Assembly (NCBI GenBank): GCA_934643455.1
Contig: CAKUBV010000004.1
Coordinates: 1 to 64,000 of the forward strand
DNA: 64,000 nucleotides
Direction: 5' to 3'
DNA from: Candidatus Proelusimicrobium excrementi
GTDB taxonomy: Bacteria; Elusimicrobiota; Elusimicrobia; Elusimicrobiales; Elusimicrobiaceae
The notes beneath the pieces are model-generated. The model had not been told where the DNA came from. It saw nothing but the letters and a program-made list of their open reading frames with translations, and ran no database searches. This document shows positions 43,845-52,965 of the stretch, one piece after another. The translations under genes and the position numbers were made by a program. Numbering within the stretch: position 1 is the stretch's first letter; each line of letters starts with the position of its first letter.

Positions 43845-44426
43845 ATGAGAATAATCGCAGGCACGGCCAGAGGCCGCAAGATATTTTCGGTATCAAAGAA
43901 TCTGCCGGTAAAACCGATATCGGACAGGATAAAACAATCCGTCTTTGATATCATTCGCCCGCGCATAACGGGCGCAATTATGCTGGATTTGTTTTCCGGC
44001 ACGGGCAATGTTTCTTTGGAGGCGCTTTCGCGCGGAGCTTTAAAGACGGTTATGGTGGACAGAGAACCCGCCTGCCTTAAAGCGCAAAGGCGCAATTTGG
44101 AACATTTGGGCTTTACCGAACGCGCCAAATCTTTGAAAGGCGATCTGCTGGCAAAAGATTTAAACTGGCTTTACGCTTACAGCGAGGGCGAGGGATACGA
44201 CATAATTTTTATGGGCCCTCCTTATAGGGATATTAACAATAAGCCCCTTTGCTTTTCCGGCCCGGTTTTGGCGAAAGTCGCGCAAGCCAAACTCTTGGCC
44301 GAGGACGGCATAATTATTTTACAGCATCACAAAACGGAAACTTTCGACGTACCGGATTCCCTGGAAGTTTACAGGGAAGAAAAATACGGCGATACTTTAG
44401 TTCATTTCCTGAGAAATAAAAAATGA
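43845..44426 (+). CDS. rsmD: RsmD-like 16S rRNA guanine methyltransferase
   Basis: RsmD methylates N2 of G966 in 16S rRNA. The 193-residue protein begins MRIIAGTARGRKI, has KPISDRIKQSVFDII and the SAM site LDLFSGTGNVSLEALSRGA. Motif IV, normally (D/N)PP(F/Y), reads GPPY at 124-127, so the catalytic-side acidic residue is replaced by Gly. The rest is conserved. It may have changed activity. ATGA overlap with the nuclease gene shows co-transcription. Confidence 0.85.
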   Translation: MRIIAGTARGRKIFSVSKNLPVKPISDRIKQSVFDIIRPRITGAIMLDLFSGTGNVSLEALSRGALKTVMVDREPACLKAQRRNLEHLGFTERAKSLKGDLLAKDLNWLYAYSEGEGYDIIFMGPPYRDINNKPLCFSGPVLAKVAQAKLLAEDGIIILQHHKTETFDVPDSLEVYREEKYGDTLVHFLRNKK

Positions 44427-45160
44427 TACCCAATAATCCGAGGGAACTTAATTATTCCAAAGTAAAAACCTACAGGGACTGCCCCTACCTCTTTAAACTT
44501 AAATACGTTGAGGGCAGAAGGGAAGGCTTGATACCGGCTACGTCGCTGGGGGTGTCCATACACCGCACTTTGGAAGCCTACCACGCCCAAAGCAATGACC
44601 CGAGCGAACTTCAACGATACTATAACCGCTGCTGGCTGGGCGCGGGGTATTCTTCCGCCGCGGAGCAAATGGAATATTACCTAAAGGGCAAGCGTATGCT
44701 GGAAGTCTATGAAGAAAAAGAATATTCCCGCAACAGCACCGTAAACTCCACGGAAAGGGAATTTGTTTTTGAACAGGACGGCTGGTCCTTCCGTGGCAAA
44801 ATAGACCGCGTCGACCGCCTGCCCGACGGCAGCTGGGAAGTAATAGATTACAAAACGGACGCCGTTTTAAACGAAAATTTTGACATCAAAGATTCCCTTC
44901 AGCTGGGAATATACAGCATAGGCGCGCGCCGCGCCTGGAATATGCAAAAGGGCAAAGCCACCATATACTTTGTGGCTTTGGATAAAAAGATTTCGGCGGA
45001 TTTTTCCACTTTTGAGGAGCGGCAAATCCTTGATACTTTTATTTCCGCCGGGGAAAGCATTGAAGCGGGGGAATTCGCCCCGAACACCAATCATTGCTCT
45101 TACTGCCTTATGAATAACCGCTGCCCTTTCAGCAGCGTAAAACAGGAGGATAAAAAGTGA
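44423..45160 (+). CDS. PD-(D/E)XK nuclease, RecB/Cas4-like, with a probable Fe-S cluster
   Basis: A 245-residue nuclease of the PDDEXK_1 type (RecB C-terminal/Cas4-like). The core is GVSIHRTLEAY (His47), GKIDRVDRL (Asp128) and EVIDYKTDA (Asp142, Lys144), then QLGIYSIGARR. Four cysteines, Cys20 (YRDCPYLF) and Cys226, Cys229, Cys235 (HCSYCLMNNRCPF), sit at the two ends as in AddB and Cas4, where they hold a 4Fe-4S cluster. There are no CRISPR genes. It probably acts in DNA repair or processing. It overlaps both neighbours by four bases. Confidence 0.87.
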   Translation: MIPNNPRELNYSKVKTYRDCPYLFKLKYVEGRREGLIPATSLGVSIHRTLEAYHAQSNDPSELQRYYNRCWLGAGYSSAAEQMEYYLKGKRMLEVYEEKEYSRNSTVNSTEREFVFEQDGWSFRGKIDRVDRLPDGSWEVIDYKTDAVLNENFDIKDSLQLGIYSIGARRAWNMQKGKATIYFVALDKKISADFSTFEERQILDTFISAGESIEAGEFAPNTNHCSYCLMNNRCPFSSVKQEDKK

Positions 45161-47055
45161 AATTCCTTTCCGGGCTCATTATAGGCGTTCTGCTTTGCGC
45201 CGCCATATTCGCCGTAGGCGGTTATTATGTTTTTAACGGTATGAAAGATTTTCAGCCGGCAAACACGCCGCAAGTTTCCCGGGCCCCGGAAGAAGATGAC
45301 TCATCCGCCCGGCTTAACGCCGCTTTGAACGCTTTGAACAAAGCCTCTTCCCCGGAAGATATGCTTGCGAGCCTAGATAAAATAATAGCTTTGCGCCCCG
45401 GCGAGCCCGAGGCCTATTCCGCCAAAGCGGCCGTTTTAATGCAAAAGGGGGATTACCGCGCGGCGCTGGAAAATTATAATAAAGCTTTATCCTTAAATCC
45501 CGACTCCGCCGAACTTTATATGGGCAGGGCTTCCGCTCTGTTAATGCTGGGCGACTATGCCGGCGCAAATAAAGATTTAAGCTCGGCCATAGCCATTAAC
45601 CCCGCTTTGGCCGAAGCCTATTACAACAGGGGCGTCAGCAATGTAAATTTGGCGCGTTTCAAACCGGCGATGAGCGATTTCGCCCAAGCCGGCAAACTTT
45701 TTTCCGCTTCAGGCAACAGAGCGGGATATATGCAGTCTTCCCAAGCTTTCAATTTGCTTAAAAAACAAAGCGCCGGGATTAAGAAAAACAAATCCGCTTC
45801 CAAAGCCGCAGCGGACAAAGCGGCGGCGGAACTGAAACCGAGCGTTTCCCCCGCTGATGCGGCTTCCGCGGCCAAGTTTAAGAGTGAAATCGTAAGAAGC
45901 TTGGGCGGGCTTTCGTCTTCTTTAAAAAACGGCGATAAAAAAGCCATGCTGCAAAAATTTAAACAGGCTTCCGCCGGGCTTACATCTGGGGAAGTCAATA
46001 CCGGCGATTTTAACGCTTTTGCCGCGGCGGCTTCACAGAAGGCCTCCGGCAAAGCTTCCTCCGCCAAAAAGAACCTTTTGGATTATACTTCCGACGCCAA
46101 AGCCAAAATGGCTAAAGGCGATTATGCCGGCGCGGCGGCGGACTTGGATAAAGCTATTGAACTTTCCTCCAATCCTTCCGATTTATACGCTCAGCGCGCG
46201 GCGGCGAATTTGCAAAATAAAAACTATAAAGCCGCTTTTGAAGATTATTCCAAAGCGATAGAAGCCGATAAAAACAATGCCTCGGCTTACCTTAACCGTG
46301 CGCGTCTGCGCGCTTCTATGGGCGATAACAAAGGCGCGGCGCAGGATGCGGCCGCCGCAAAAGCTTTGTATCAGGAACAAGGCAATAAAGAAGGCGCGAC
46401 CCAGGCGCAGAATATGGCCAATTTGGCGAGCGGAAAAGGCTTGCAGGAGCGCAGCGTCCGCGACGGCGTGGCCGAAGCTTTGTTTAAGGACGCTTCAAAC
46501 GCTTACGCCAGCGGGAACTATCAGGAATCTTTAAATAAATTTAACGAATTGGCGCAAAGGCAGCCCGACGTACCCGAAGTTTATTATAACCGCGCCATAG
46601 CCAATGCTGCTTTGGGCGATAAAGACGCGGCTTTGCGCGACTATCGGAGAACGATAGCCATGAATCCAAATCTCCCCGACGCCCATATCGGTGCGGCTTC
46701 AATACTTATGGAGCAGGGCAAAAACGGCGAAGCGCAAAAAGAAATATCCGCCGCTTTAAGCTTGAACCCCAATTTGCCCGCCGCTTATAAAATGCGCGGG
46801 ACGCAAAGCCTGCAAAGCGGGAATCCTTCCAAAGCCGTGGCTGATTTTACTAAAGCCATAGAGCTTGACGGCAATGATGGTGCAAGCTACTTTTCCAGAG
46901 GTTTGGGATATGCCCAGCAGGGGGATTTCAACAGCGCGAGGGAAGATTTCGCCAATGCCAATTCTTTGGCGGCGGAGCAAGGTAATCAGCCTTTGTTGGA
47001 TGAAATCGTAAAATACCAAAATATGCTGGAAGAAGCCGCTAAACAACAAAAATAA
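45157..47055 (+). CDS. Membrane-anchored tetratricopeptide-repeat protein
   Basis: A 632-residue protein with one N-terminal transmembrane helix (about 5-27) and the rest probably periplasmic. TPR units run through about 60-175, 300-400 and 440-615 (for example PEAYSAKAAVLMQKGDYRAA and AYYNRGVSNVNLARFKPAM). They are linked by Ala/Lys/Ser-rich low-complexity spacers at about 200-290. TPR arrays bind partner proteins; no partner can be named. It is the last gene of the kinase-rsmD-nuclease operon. Confidence 0.85.
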   Translation: MKFLSGLIIGVLLCAAIFAVGGYYVFNGMKDFQPANTPQVSRAPEEDDSSARLNAALNALNKASSPEDMLASLDKIIALRPGEPEAYSAKAAVLMQKGDYRAALENYNKALSLNPDSAELYMGRASALLMLGDYAGANKDLSSAIAINPALAEAYYNRGVSNVNLARFKPAMSDFAQAGKLFSASGNRAGYMQSSQAFNLLKKQSAGIKKNKSASKAAADKAAAELKPSVSPADAASAAKFKSEIVRSLGGLSSSLKNGDKKAMLQKFKQASAGLTSGEVNTGDFNAFAAAASQKASGKASSAKKNLLDYTSDAKAKMAKGDYAGAAADLDKAIELSSNPSDLYAQRAAANLQNKNYKAAFEDYSKAIEADKNNASAYLNRARLRASMGDNKGAAQDAAAAKALYQEQGNKEGATQAQNMANLASGKGLQERSVRDGVAEALFKDASNAYASGNYQESLNKFNELAQRQPDVPEVYYNRAIANAALGDKDAALRDYRRTIAMNPNLPDAHIGAASILMEQGKNGEAQKEISAALSLNPNLPAAYKMRGTQSLQSGNPSKAVADFTKAIELDGNDGASYFSRGLGYAQQGDFNSAREDFANANSLAAEQGNQPLLDEIVKYQNMLEEAAKQQK

Positions 47056-47136
47056 AACCGAAGTCGTTTTTGTGGTGTTTTGCCTTTTTGCTCCGTCTGC
47101 TTGGCTAAACGGCGTTAAAAAGATAAAATGTATTAA

Positions 47137-48630
47137 ATGACAGAAGAGCTTTTTACTGAATTTTCAGCTTCCAGAACGCCCGGCCCAAAAGATTTTCCAG
47201 CGGGAAAGATGTTTATTCTTATCCAAGATCCTTTCGGTTTTTGGTGTTCTTTCCATGTTTCCAAAAACGAAGCGGTGGAAGAACCGAACCTTTACGAACA
47301 TTTGCGCGGCAAAACAGACAGAAACAACCGCGATCATTGGATATACGAACACTGCAAAACCGTAACCGCGATATCCGGCGGGAACGAAACGGAAAAATTT
47401 AAAAAAACTCTTGAAGCCATGGCGCGCGGCGATGACGGAATTATCGGCGCGGTTTTGCTGGATTTGCGTAAAGAAGACGGCGTATACGGCAGCGTTAATC
47501 TTCTGTTTAAAGTAAATGAGGGTAAAAGCGTTTTCGGCGATTATCATTACAAAATAGTGCAGTTGAAACGCGCCGGCGAACTTAAAGAACATTACGCCAT
47601 GCAAACCTCTTTAATGAATAAAATTCTGGCCGACGTTCAGGGCTGTAATCCGGGTTCGGCTTTGTTTATTCTTAAAAGTAAAGATCAGGAATTGGACTGC
47701 ATTAAAGCTCTTCCCCGCGCGGAGGAATATGTAAGCCAATGGCGCGCGATAAGGGAAAACACTTTGCTGCCGGAGGCCAAAAAACCGCCCAAGGCCGCGC
47801 TTGCGCCGTGGCGCGTTTATGCCAATAAATATGTTTTCGCCGCTAAAGATTTGGTGCTGTTCCCGCATTTAAACGCGCAGATGCGCAAAACTTTAAAAGA
47901 AGCCGGCCTTAATACTTATGAGGACGTTTATCTGGCCGGGCTTGATAAAATAAAAGAGATTTTAAAAGAGCCTTTGGCGTCGGAAGCTTTGGCCGTTGAA
48001 ACTTACGCCCACGCTTTGGCCTACCATAAGAATATGCCGGTTAGAAGGGATTCTTCCTTTTGGCCGCCGGAACATAAAAAACGCAATTTGTATTTTGATT
48101 TTGAAGCCACCGAAACTTTTACGGCGGATAGTATCTCTTTCGTCTATTTAATAGGCGTTTGGGATAAAGAGGAAGATAAATTCGTTTACTTCGTTGCGAA
48201 GACCGAAGCAGAGGAAGAAATAATCTTTAAGCAATTTGCCGATTATTTGGGAAGTGAGGAAAGCGCCGCGCTTTATCATTGGACGGAATACGAAGTCAAA
48301 AAAATGCGCTCTCTCTGCGAGAAATATCCCAAAATAAAACCGGATTTGGAAAAGCTTATCTCCCATTGTACGGATTTGAAAGTAACTGTTGAAAAATCTT
48401 TTTATCTGCCTGCGCCGAGCCTTTCTTTAAAGGCGGCCGCGCCGGCTTTCGGTTTTAACTGGCGTCAGGACGACTGCGGCGCCATGGACAGTATGGTCTA
48501 TTTTACCAATTGGCTTAAAACGGGGGAATTTGCCCAGCTTGAAAAAGTTTTAATGTACAATGAAGACGACTGTAAAGCCATGCTGTATGTGGAAAATTAT
48601 CTTAAAGAACACGAGGCTCTTTCATTATGA
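47137..48630 (+). CDS. TM0106-type protein: degenerate RecB-like domain plus RNase H-like exonuclease
   Basis: A 497-residue protein. The N-terminal part (about 1-200) resembles the RecB-like domain of the TM0106 group, but the position before the catalytic Lys reads KIVQLKRAGE, so an expected acidic residue is Gln. A helix-hairpin-helix-like region follows (about 245-290). The C-terminal RNase H-like domain (about 310-497) has LYFDFEATET (DxE) and MYNEDDCKAMLYVENYL (YNxxDC), which look intact. It should be a 3'-5' exonuclease-type enzyme. TAAAAT lies 7 nt before the ATG, with no ribosome site. Confidence 0.75.
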   Translation: MTEELFTEFSASRTPGPKDFPAGKMFILIQDPFGFWCSFHVSKNEAVEEPNLYEHLRGKTDRNNRDHWIYEHCKTVTAISGGNETEKFKKTLEAMARGDDGIIGAVLLDLRKEDGVYGSVNLLFKVNEGKSVFGDYHYKIVQLKRAGELKEHYAMQTSLMNKILADVQGCNPGSALFILKSKDQELDCIKALPRAEEYVSQWRAIRENTLLPEAKKPPKAALAPWRVYANKYVFAAKDLVLFPHLNAQMRKTLKEAGLNTYEDVYLAGLDKIKEILKEPLASEALAVETYAHALAYHKNMPVRRDSSFWPPEHKKRNLYFDFEATETFTADSISFVYLIGVWDKEEDKFVYFVAKTEAEEEIIFKQFADYLGSEESAALYHWTEYEVKKMRSLCEKYPKIKPDLEKLISHCTDLKVTVEKSFYLPAPSLSLKAAAPAFGFNWRQDDCGAMDSMVYFTNWLKTGEFAQLEKVLMYNEDDCKAMLYVENYLKEHEALSL

Positions 48631-49421
48631 AAAAGGAATACGCCGTTCTTATTGAAGCCGTAACCAAAGCCGCCGCGCTGGCAAAAAAGCGTATAGGCAA
48701 AGTAAGTTATGAACTTAAGGGCAAGAGCAATTTGGTTACCCAGGCGGATATAGCCTGCCAAAAAAAGATTGTCGAAATAATTTCAAAAGCTTTCCCGGAA
48801 CACGGCTTTTTGGCGGAAGAGAGTCAATCCGGCATTAAAAAAGACGGGCGTTATCTTTGGGTTATAGACCCTATCGACGGCACCACCAATTACGCCCACA
48901 CTTTTGCCCACAGCGCGGTATCGGTGGCCTTGACTGACTGCGGACGCCCCGTTATGGGCGCGGTTATGGATATTTTTAAGGGAGAGTTATTTACCGCCGT
49001 AAAGGGTAAGGGCGCGCGTTTAAACGGAAAGAAAATCCGCGTTTCCTGCACCCCTAAGCTTCAGGACAGCCTGCTTATAACCGGCTTTCCTTATGACAGA
49101 ACCCCCATAAAAAAAGTGCACGTACCGATATTTACGGATTTCTTGTTTAACTGCCATGACGTAAGGCGCACGGGCTCGGCGGCTTTGGACTGCTGCTGGA
49201 TAGCCTGCGGGCGCGCCGACGGTTATTGGGAATTTTCCATTAATCCCTGGGATTGCTGCGCCGGAACTTTAATAGTTCAGGAAGCGGGCGGCAAAGTTAC
49301 GGATTTTAAAGGAAAAGCTTTTTCGAAGCTTGAAAAATACGGTGCGGAGTTTTTGGCCAGCAACGGCAAAATTCATAAAGAGATGCTCGGAATTATAAAC
49401 AAAACATTGGGGAGCTTATGA
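48627..49421 (+). CDS. suhB: Inositol monophosphatase family phosphatase (SuhB)
   Basis: Mg2+-dependent, Li+-sensitive-type phosphatase of 264 residues. Metal and substrate motifs are intact: FLAEESQSG, WVIDPIDGTTNYAH and NPWDCCAGTLIVQEAGG. In many bacteria SuhB also helps rRNA transcription, so the in vivo substrate is uncertain. It overlaps both neighbours by four bases. Confidence 0.9.
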   Translation: MKKEYAVLIEAVTKAAALAKKRIGKVSYELKGKSNLVTQADIACQKKIVEIISKAFPEHGFLAEESQSGIKKDGRYLWVIDPIDGTTNYAHTFAHSAVSVALTDCGRPVMGAVMDIFKGELFTAVKGKGARLNGKKIRVSCTPKLQDSLLITGFPYDRTPIKKVHVPIFTDFLFNCHDVRRTGSAALDCCWIACGRADGYWEFSINPWDCCAGTLIVQEAGGKVTDFKGKAFSKLEKYGAEFLASNGKIHKEMLGIINKTLGSL

Positions 49422-49837
49422 AAATTTGCAAAGTAAATCAATACAGCGTGTTTTTAATCAACGAACCCGGCGCTTTGGAAAAATTCGCCACGATGCTTTA
49501 TTCTTCCGGCTTGGATATTTCCGGCCTTTCCTCGGAAGTGCGCTATGAGGCTGCCGTCGTTAAATTCGTTTTGAGCGACGAACAGCGCGAAAGCCACGAA
49601 GTGCTTAATATTATGACGCGCGGCGGATACACGGCGGTAAAAACCGAGGCTATATGCGTTGAGGTTGAAAGCCGCCCGGGCGTTATGGCGGATTTGGGCA
49701 AAGTGCTTTGCCGCAATAATATCAATATAACCACTATATTCGGCAGCGCATTTGAAGGTTCGCCCAGCAGGATTTATCTGGTGGTGGAAGATATAGACAA
49801 AGCTTTAAAAGTTTTAAATAAGGAATTTAATAATTAA
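49418..49837 (+). CDS. Tandem ACT-domain protein
   Basis: A 139-residue protein made of two ACT domains (about 5-68 and 73-136), each with the beta-alpha-beta order (NEPGALEKFATMLYSSGLDI and RPGVMADLGKVLCRNNINI). ACT domains bind amino acids or other small ligands. No enzyme domain is attached. It may regulate a partner, as proteins of this layout often do near acetate or amino-acid genes, but no target is visible. Confidence 0.82.
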   Translation: MKICKVNQYSVFLINEPGALEKFATMLYSSGLDISGLSSEVRYEAAVVKFVLSDEQRESHEVLNIMTRGGYTAVKTEAICVEVESRPGVMADLGKVLCRNNINITTIFGSAFEGSPSRIYLVVEDIDKALKVLNKEFNN

Positions 49838-49903
49838 AGCGCGGATTTTTCGGGGCGCGGGTTTAAATCTGTGCGTCAAAACCGGCCTTTAATATGCTAA
49901 TAT

Positions 49904-50335
49904 ATGTATATGCCGACACCGACAATAATTATCAGTTTATCTGGCTTTCTGCTCTGTTTGGTTTTGCTGTTTTATTTTATCGCAAAATACAGAGCCTGCG
50001 GCCCTAAAGAACAGGAAGACGATTTGGATCTTTTAGACGGGGTTTCCTCCGCCGCGGCGGCAGCCGCCCAGGACGCCAGACGTTTATTTGCCAAAGGCGG
50101 AAGCGTCAATGCGCGCGAAGCCGCGGAAATTAAAGAGAAGCTTAAAGAACTTCATTACCGCATAGAAGAAATAAAATTGATAGAAGAAAAACGCAATTTG
50201 GAACTTTCCAAAGCGGTGGCTAAAATAGAACAGCGTATAAACACATTTGAAAACGAATACGTCAATAAATTGCAGCCTACGCTTTACAGCCTGATTAACG
50301 AGCTGGAACATATCCAGCCGCACAAAGCGGAATAA
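49904..50335 (+). CDS. Membrane-anchored coiled-coil protein, unknown function
   Basis: A 143-residue protein with one N-terminal transmembrane helix (about 7-27), an acidic stretch (KEQEDDLDLLDG) and a long coiled coil (about 65-140, Glu/Lys/Leu-rich). It is not recognised. TATGCT (49893-49898) lies 5 nt before the ATG and no ribosome site is seen. It ends at a bidirectional terminator. Confidence 0.65.
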   Translation: MYMPTPTIIISLSGFLLCLVLLFYFIAKYRACGPKEQEDDLDLLDGVSSAAAAAAQDARRLFAKGGSVNAREAAEIKEKLKELHYRIEEIKLIEEKRNLELSKAVAKIEQRINTFENEYVNKLQPTLYSLINELEHIQPHKAE

Positions 50336-50360
50336 ACGGTAAAATTAATTTGGCATTTAT

Positions 50361-50392
50361 AAAAAAAGCGCTTCTTTTGAAGCGCTTTTTTA
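50361..50392. terminator. Bidirectional terminator before def
   Basis: Stem AAAAAGCGCTTC/GAAGCGCTTTTT around TTTT, flanked by A and T runs, between converging genes. Confidence 0.88.
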
Positions 50393-50411
50393 TTATTGAT
50401 TAAACCTTAAA

Positions 50412-50930
50412 CTACCACTTTTTTGAAAGTTCGTCCAATTGTTTTTTTGCTTCCGCTTTTTCCGCGGCGGGCAGCAGATCGATAAAAACTCTTCCGTTGA
50501 GGTGGTCGATTTCATGCTGCATGATAATGGCTAAAAAGCCGTCGGCTTTAACTTCTACGGGCATACCCTTTTCGTTAATGTATTTTACGTGGATTTTTTG
50601 CGCCCTTTTTACCTTTATATCCAGCCCCGGGAAGGAAAGGCATCCCTCATTGCTGTCCACAGAGCCTTCTTTGCGTGATATTTCCGGGTTGATAAGCACG
50701 TATCTTTTATACTTTTCGCCTTCTTCGTCCAAAGGATACATCACTACCGCTATTGAAAGGCCCAAACCCACTTGGGGCGCGGCCAAACCTACGCCGCCCA
50801 TAGCCAAACAAGTCTGCGTCATATCGTTAATGAGTTTCGGCAGTTTCTTTTCCATTAAATTAAAATTTATTCTGTTTGTTTTTTTGTTTAGGATTTCTTC
50901 GCCGTATTTATATATTTTCATTATGGCCAT
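50412..50930 (-). CDS. def: Peptide deformylase
   Basis: Fe(II)/Zn enzyme that removes the formyl group from new proteins. It has 172 residues. The three motifs are intact: GVGLAAPQVG, EGCLSFPG and QHEIDHLNG. The frame opens at MAIMKIYKYG; the second Met (50921) may be the true start. It begins two bases after the permease gene stops, an odd partner for a housekeeping enzyme. Confidence 0.95.
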   Translation of the reverse strand: MAIMKIYKYGEEILNKKTNRINFNLMEKKLPKLINDMTQTCLAMGGVGLAAPQVGLGLSIAVVMYPLDEEGEKYKRYVLINPEISRKEGSVDSNEGCLSFPGLDIKVKRAQKIHVKYINEKGMPVEVKADGFLAIIMQHEIDHLNGRVFIDLLPAAEKAEAKKQLDELSKKW

Positions 50931-50932
50931 AA

Positions 50933-52960
50933 TTAAAATTTGTAGGAAACTTCCCTACCCTCCCAAAGAATTCTCGCCGTCATCGGGATATGCGGCTGAC
51001 CGTTTTGCAGCACTCCCCAAGCCATTACCAATCTTTCCATTTGGTCATGGGCCCCGTAAGAACCGGAAACGCCCATTACAATCTCTTTAACTTTCGCCGC
51101 TATCGCCGTTTGGCTTATGGCGTAAAACACTTCGTTGCTGTTTATTTCTATCGGGAAAACATGATGCCCGTATTTTTCGGCCGTTAAGATAATATTGGTA
51201 AAAAGTTCGTTTTCGTCAACGCTTCTGGCCATGCCGGTTTTGCCGATGCGCCAGTGCTCGACGGGTTTGACGTAAAGCACTATTACGTCCGTATCGTCGT
51301 CTTTCATTTCTTTAAGTATAGTATCCAAAGGATACATATTTTCAGGGTCGCGCATCGCCACAAGTATACGGCTTGAGCCTTCAAGATCGGCCAAAGCTTT
51401 TTCCAAAGAGTCGGCTTCTATATGGTTTAGCTTTTCTCTGTGGCCTTCTTCAAAAATATCATTGGCTTTTTGCGCGTTCATTCTTTCAGATACGTTAAAT
51501 ATCAAAAAGAAAAACGCCGCAAAGGAAATGCCGGTTACCGTGGCGATTTGCTTTGTTATCAAATTTGTCAGGGCCAAAGCGACCACCACCAGTGCGACCA
51601 AAATGCCGCCGACGGGGATTAAATAATGATCGAATTTAAAATTCAAAGGCATTATAAATTCGCGTTTCTTTTCTCTCTCTTTAAAGCGCAGGACCACTAT
51701 TGAAGAAAGTTCAAAGACAAAGCTCCAAAGCACGCCGAAAGCGTAAGCCTGGCCTATCAAATATAAGTTCCCGCGGGAGAAGAGTATCACCAAAATTTGC
51801 ATTATGCAAATCATGTTTATCATGTGGTACGTGGTGCCGTGTTTGGGGTGAATTTTGCGGAACCAGTCGGTAAAAATGCCGGTTTCGGCCATTCTGCTCA
51901 TAAGGCCGTTTGCGCCTATTACGGAAGTGTTGACCGCGCCGGAAAGCATAACCGCGCCTGCGGCCACTACGCAGGCCTGCAAAATAAGTTTAAGGAAAGT
52001 CGGCCCGCTTAAGCTCATGGCAAGGCCGGCCAAAAGATTATCCTGATATTTCCCGGCCATAAGATCTTCCGGTATAAGCAAAGCCGCCAGGAAAGTCAGC
52101 CCGCCGGTAAACACTAAAGCGAAGACGAATATTATCAAAGCCGCTTTTTTAAGGTTTTGTATTTTAGGGTATTCTATTTCCCTGAAAACCTGCGCCAGCG
52201 TTTCAATGCCGCTTAAAGCCAGCACGGAATGGCCCAAAGCCATAACTACGCCGAATACGCCTATATATTTAAGGAACGGAATATCCGCCGCCCACCCCAA
52301 AGAAGCTTCGGTAAAATGCGGCGTTAAAGGGGGGAGTTTTACATTGTCTTTTATAAACAAAGTTATTATGGCCCAAACTACCAATACGGCGCATATCATT
52401 ACGGAAAATTTTATAATGCGGGCGTTTTTATCGCTGGAGTCTTCAATCCCTTTTATGTTCTGCTGCCAAAAATATATCGTTACGCCTATGGCGAAAAGGA
52501 TTGAAAATCCGTCCCCGTTTAAAGAAATTCCCGCATTGAAATATTCCAAGACGGAATTTATGAAGCCGACTATGTACTGCCCGGCGGAAATGCCGCTGAT
52601 AGGGCCCGTCAATAAAAAATCAAAAAGTATTGCGGCCGTGGCGGCTTTTGCGGCGTTTTCGCCCAATCCGGCCCTTACCACCGGGAATATGCCGCCCCTT
52701 GTAAACATGGAACAGGCTTCTATATACATCAGCAGTATCGGCCCGGCGAATATCATTATCGCCAAAATATACCAAGGGAAAGCGGGGCCTATGGCTTTCA
52801 TGGCTATGCTGCCGGCGTAAAATGCACTTGAACCGAAATCGCATAAAACAATGGCGGCGGCTTTCCAGAAAGTTATAAAAGTCAGCATAGCCGTAGTCAT
52901 TACGACTACGCCTTTAAGTTTAAATTTGTTTGTTTGCCCTTGGGCGGGATCGGGATTCAT
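50933..52960 (-). CDS. APC-superfamily amino-acid permease with C-terminal cytoplasmic domain
   Basis: A 675-residue transporter. The first 490 residues form about 12 membrane helices of the APC fold (FGSSAFYAGSIAMKAIGPAFPWY; ALSGIETLAQVFREIEYPK). The last 175 residues form a soluble alpha/beta domain (LEGSSRILVAMRDPENMYPLD; VMGVSGSYGAHDQMERLV) similar to the universal-stress-protein fold and typical of regulatory tails. The substrate is unknown. It starts 5 bases after the EIIA gene and the two probably function together. Confidence 0.85.
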   Translation of the reverse strand: MNPDPAQGQTNKFKLKGVVVMTTAMLTFITFWKAAAIVLCDFGSSAFYAGSIAMKAIGPAFPWYILAIMIFAGPILLMYIEACSMFTRGGIFPVVRAGLGENAAKAATAAILFDFLLTGPISGISAGQYIVGFINSVLEYFNAGISLNGDGFSILFAIGVTIYFWQQNIKGIEDSSDKNARIIKFSVMICAVLVVWAIITLFIKDNVKLPPLTPHFTEASLGWAADIPFLKYIGVFGVVMALGHSVLALSGIETLAQVFREIEYPKIQNLKKAALIIFVFALVFTGGLTFLAALLIPEDLMAGKYQDNLLAGLAMSLSGPTFLKLILQACVVAAGAVMLSGAVNTSVIGANGLMSRMAETGIFTDWFRKIHPKHGTTYHMINMICIMQILVILFSRGNLYLIGQAYAFGVLWSFVFELSSIVVLRFKEREKKREFIMPLNFKFDHYLIPVGGILVALVVVALALTNLITKQIATVTGISFAAFFFLIFNVSERMNAQKANDIFEEGHREKLNHIEADSLEKALADLEGSSRILVAMRDPENMYPLDTILKEMKDDDTDVIVLYVKPVEHWRIGKTGMARSVDENELFTNIILTAEKYGHHVFPIEINSNEVFYAISQTAIAAKVKEIVMGVSGSYGAHDQMERLVMAWGVLQNGQPHIPMTARILWEGREVSYKF

Positions 52961-52965
52961 AACTG

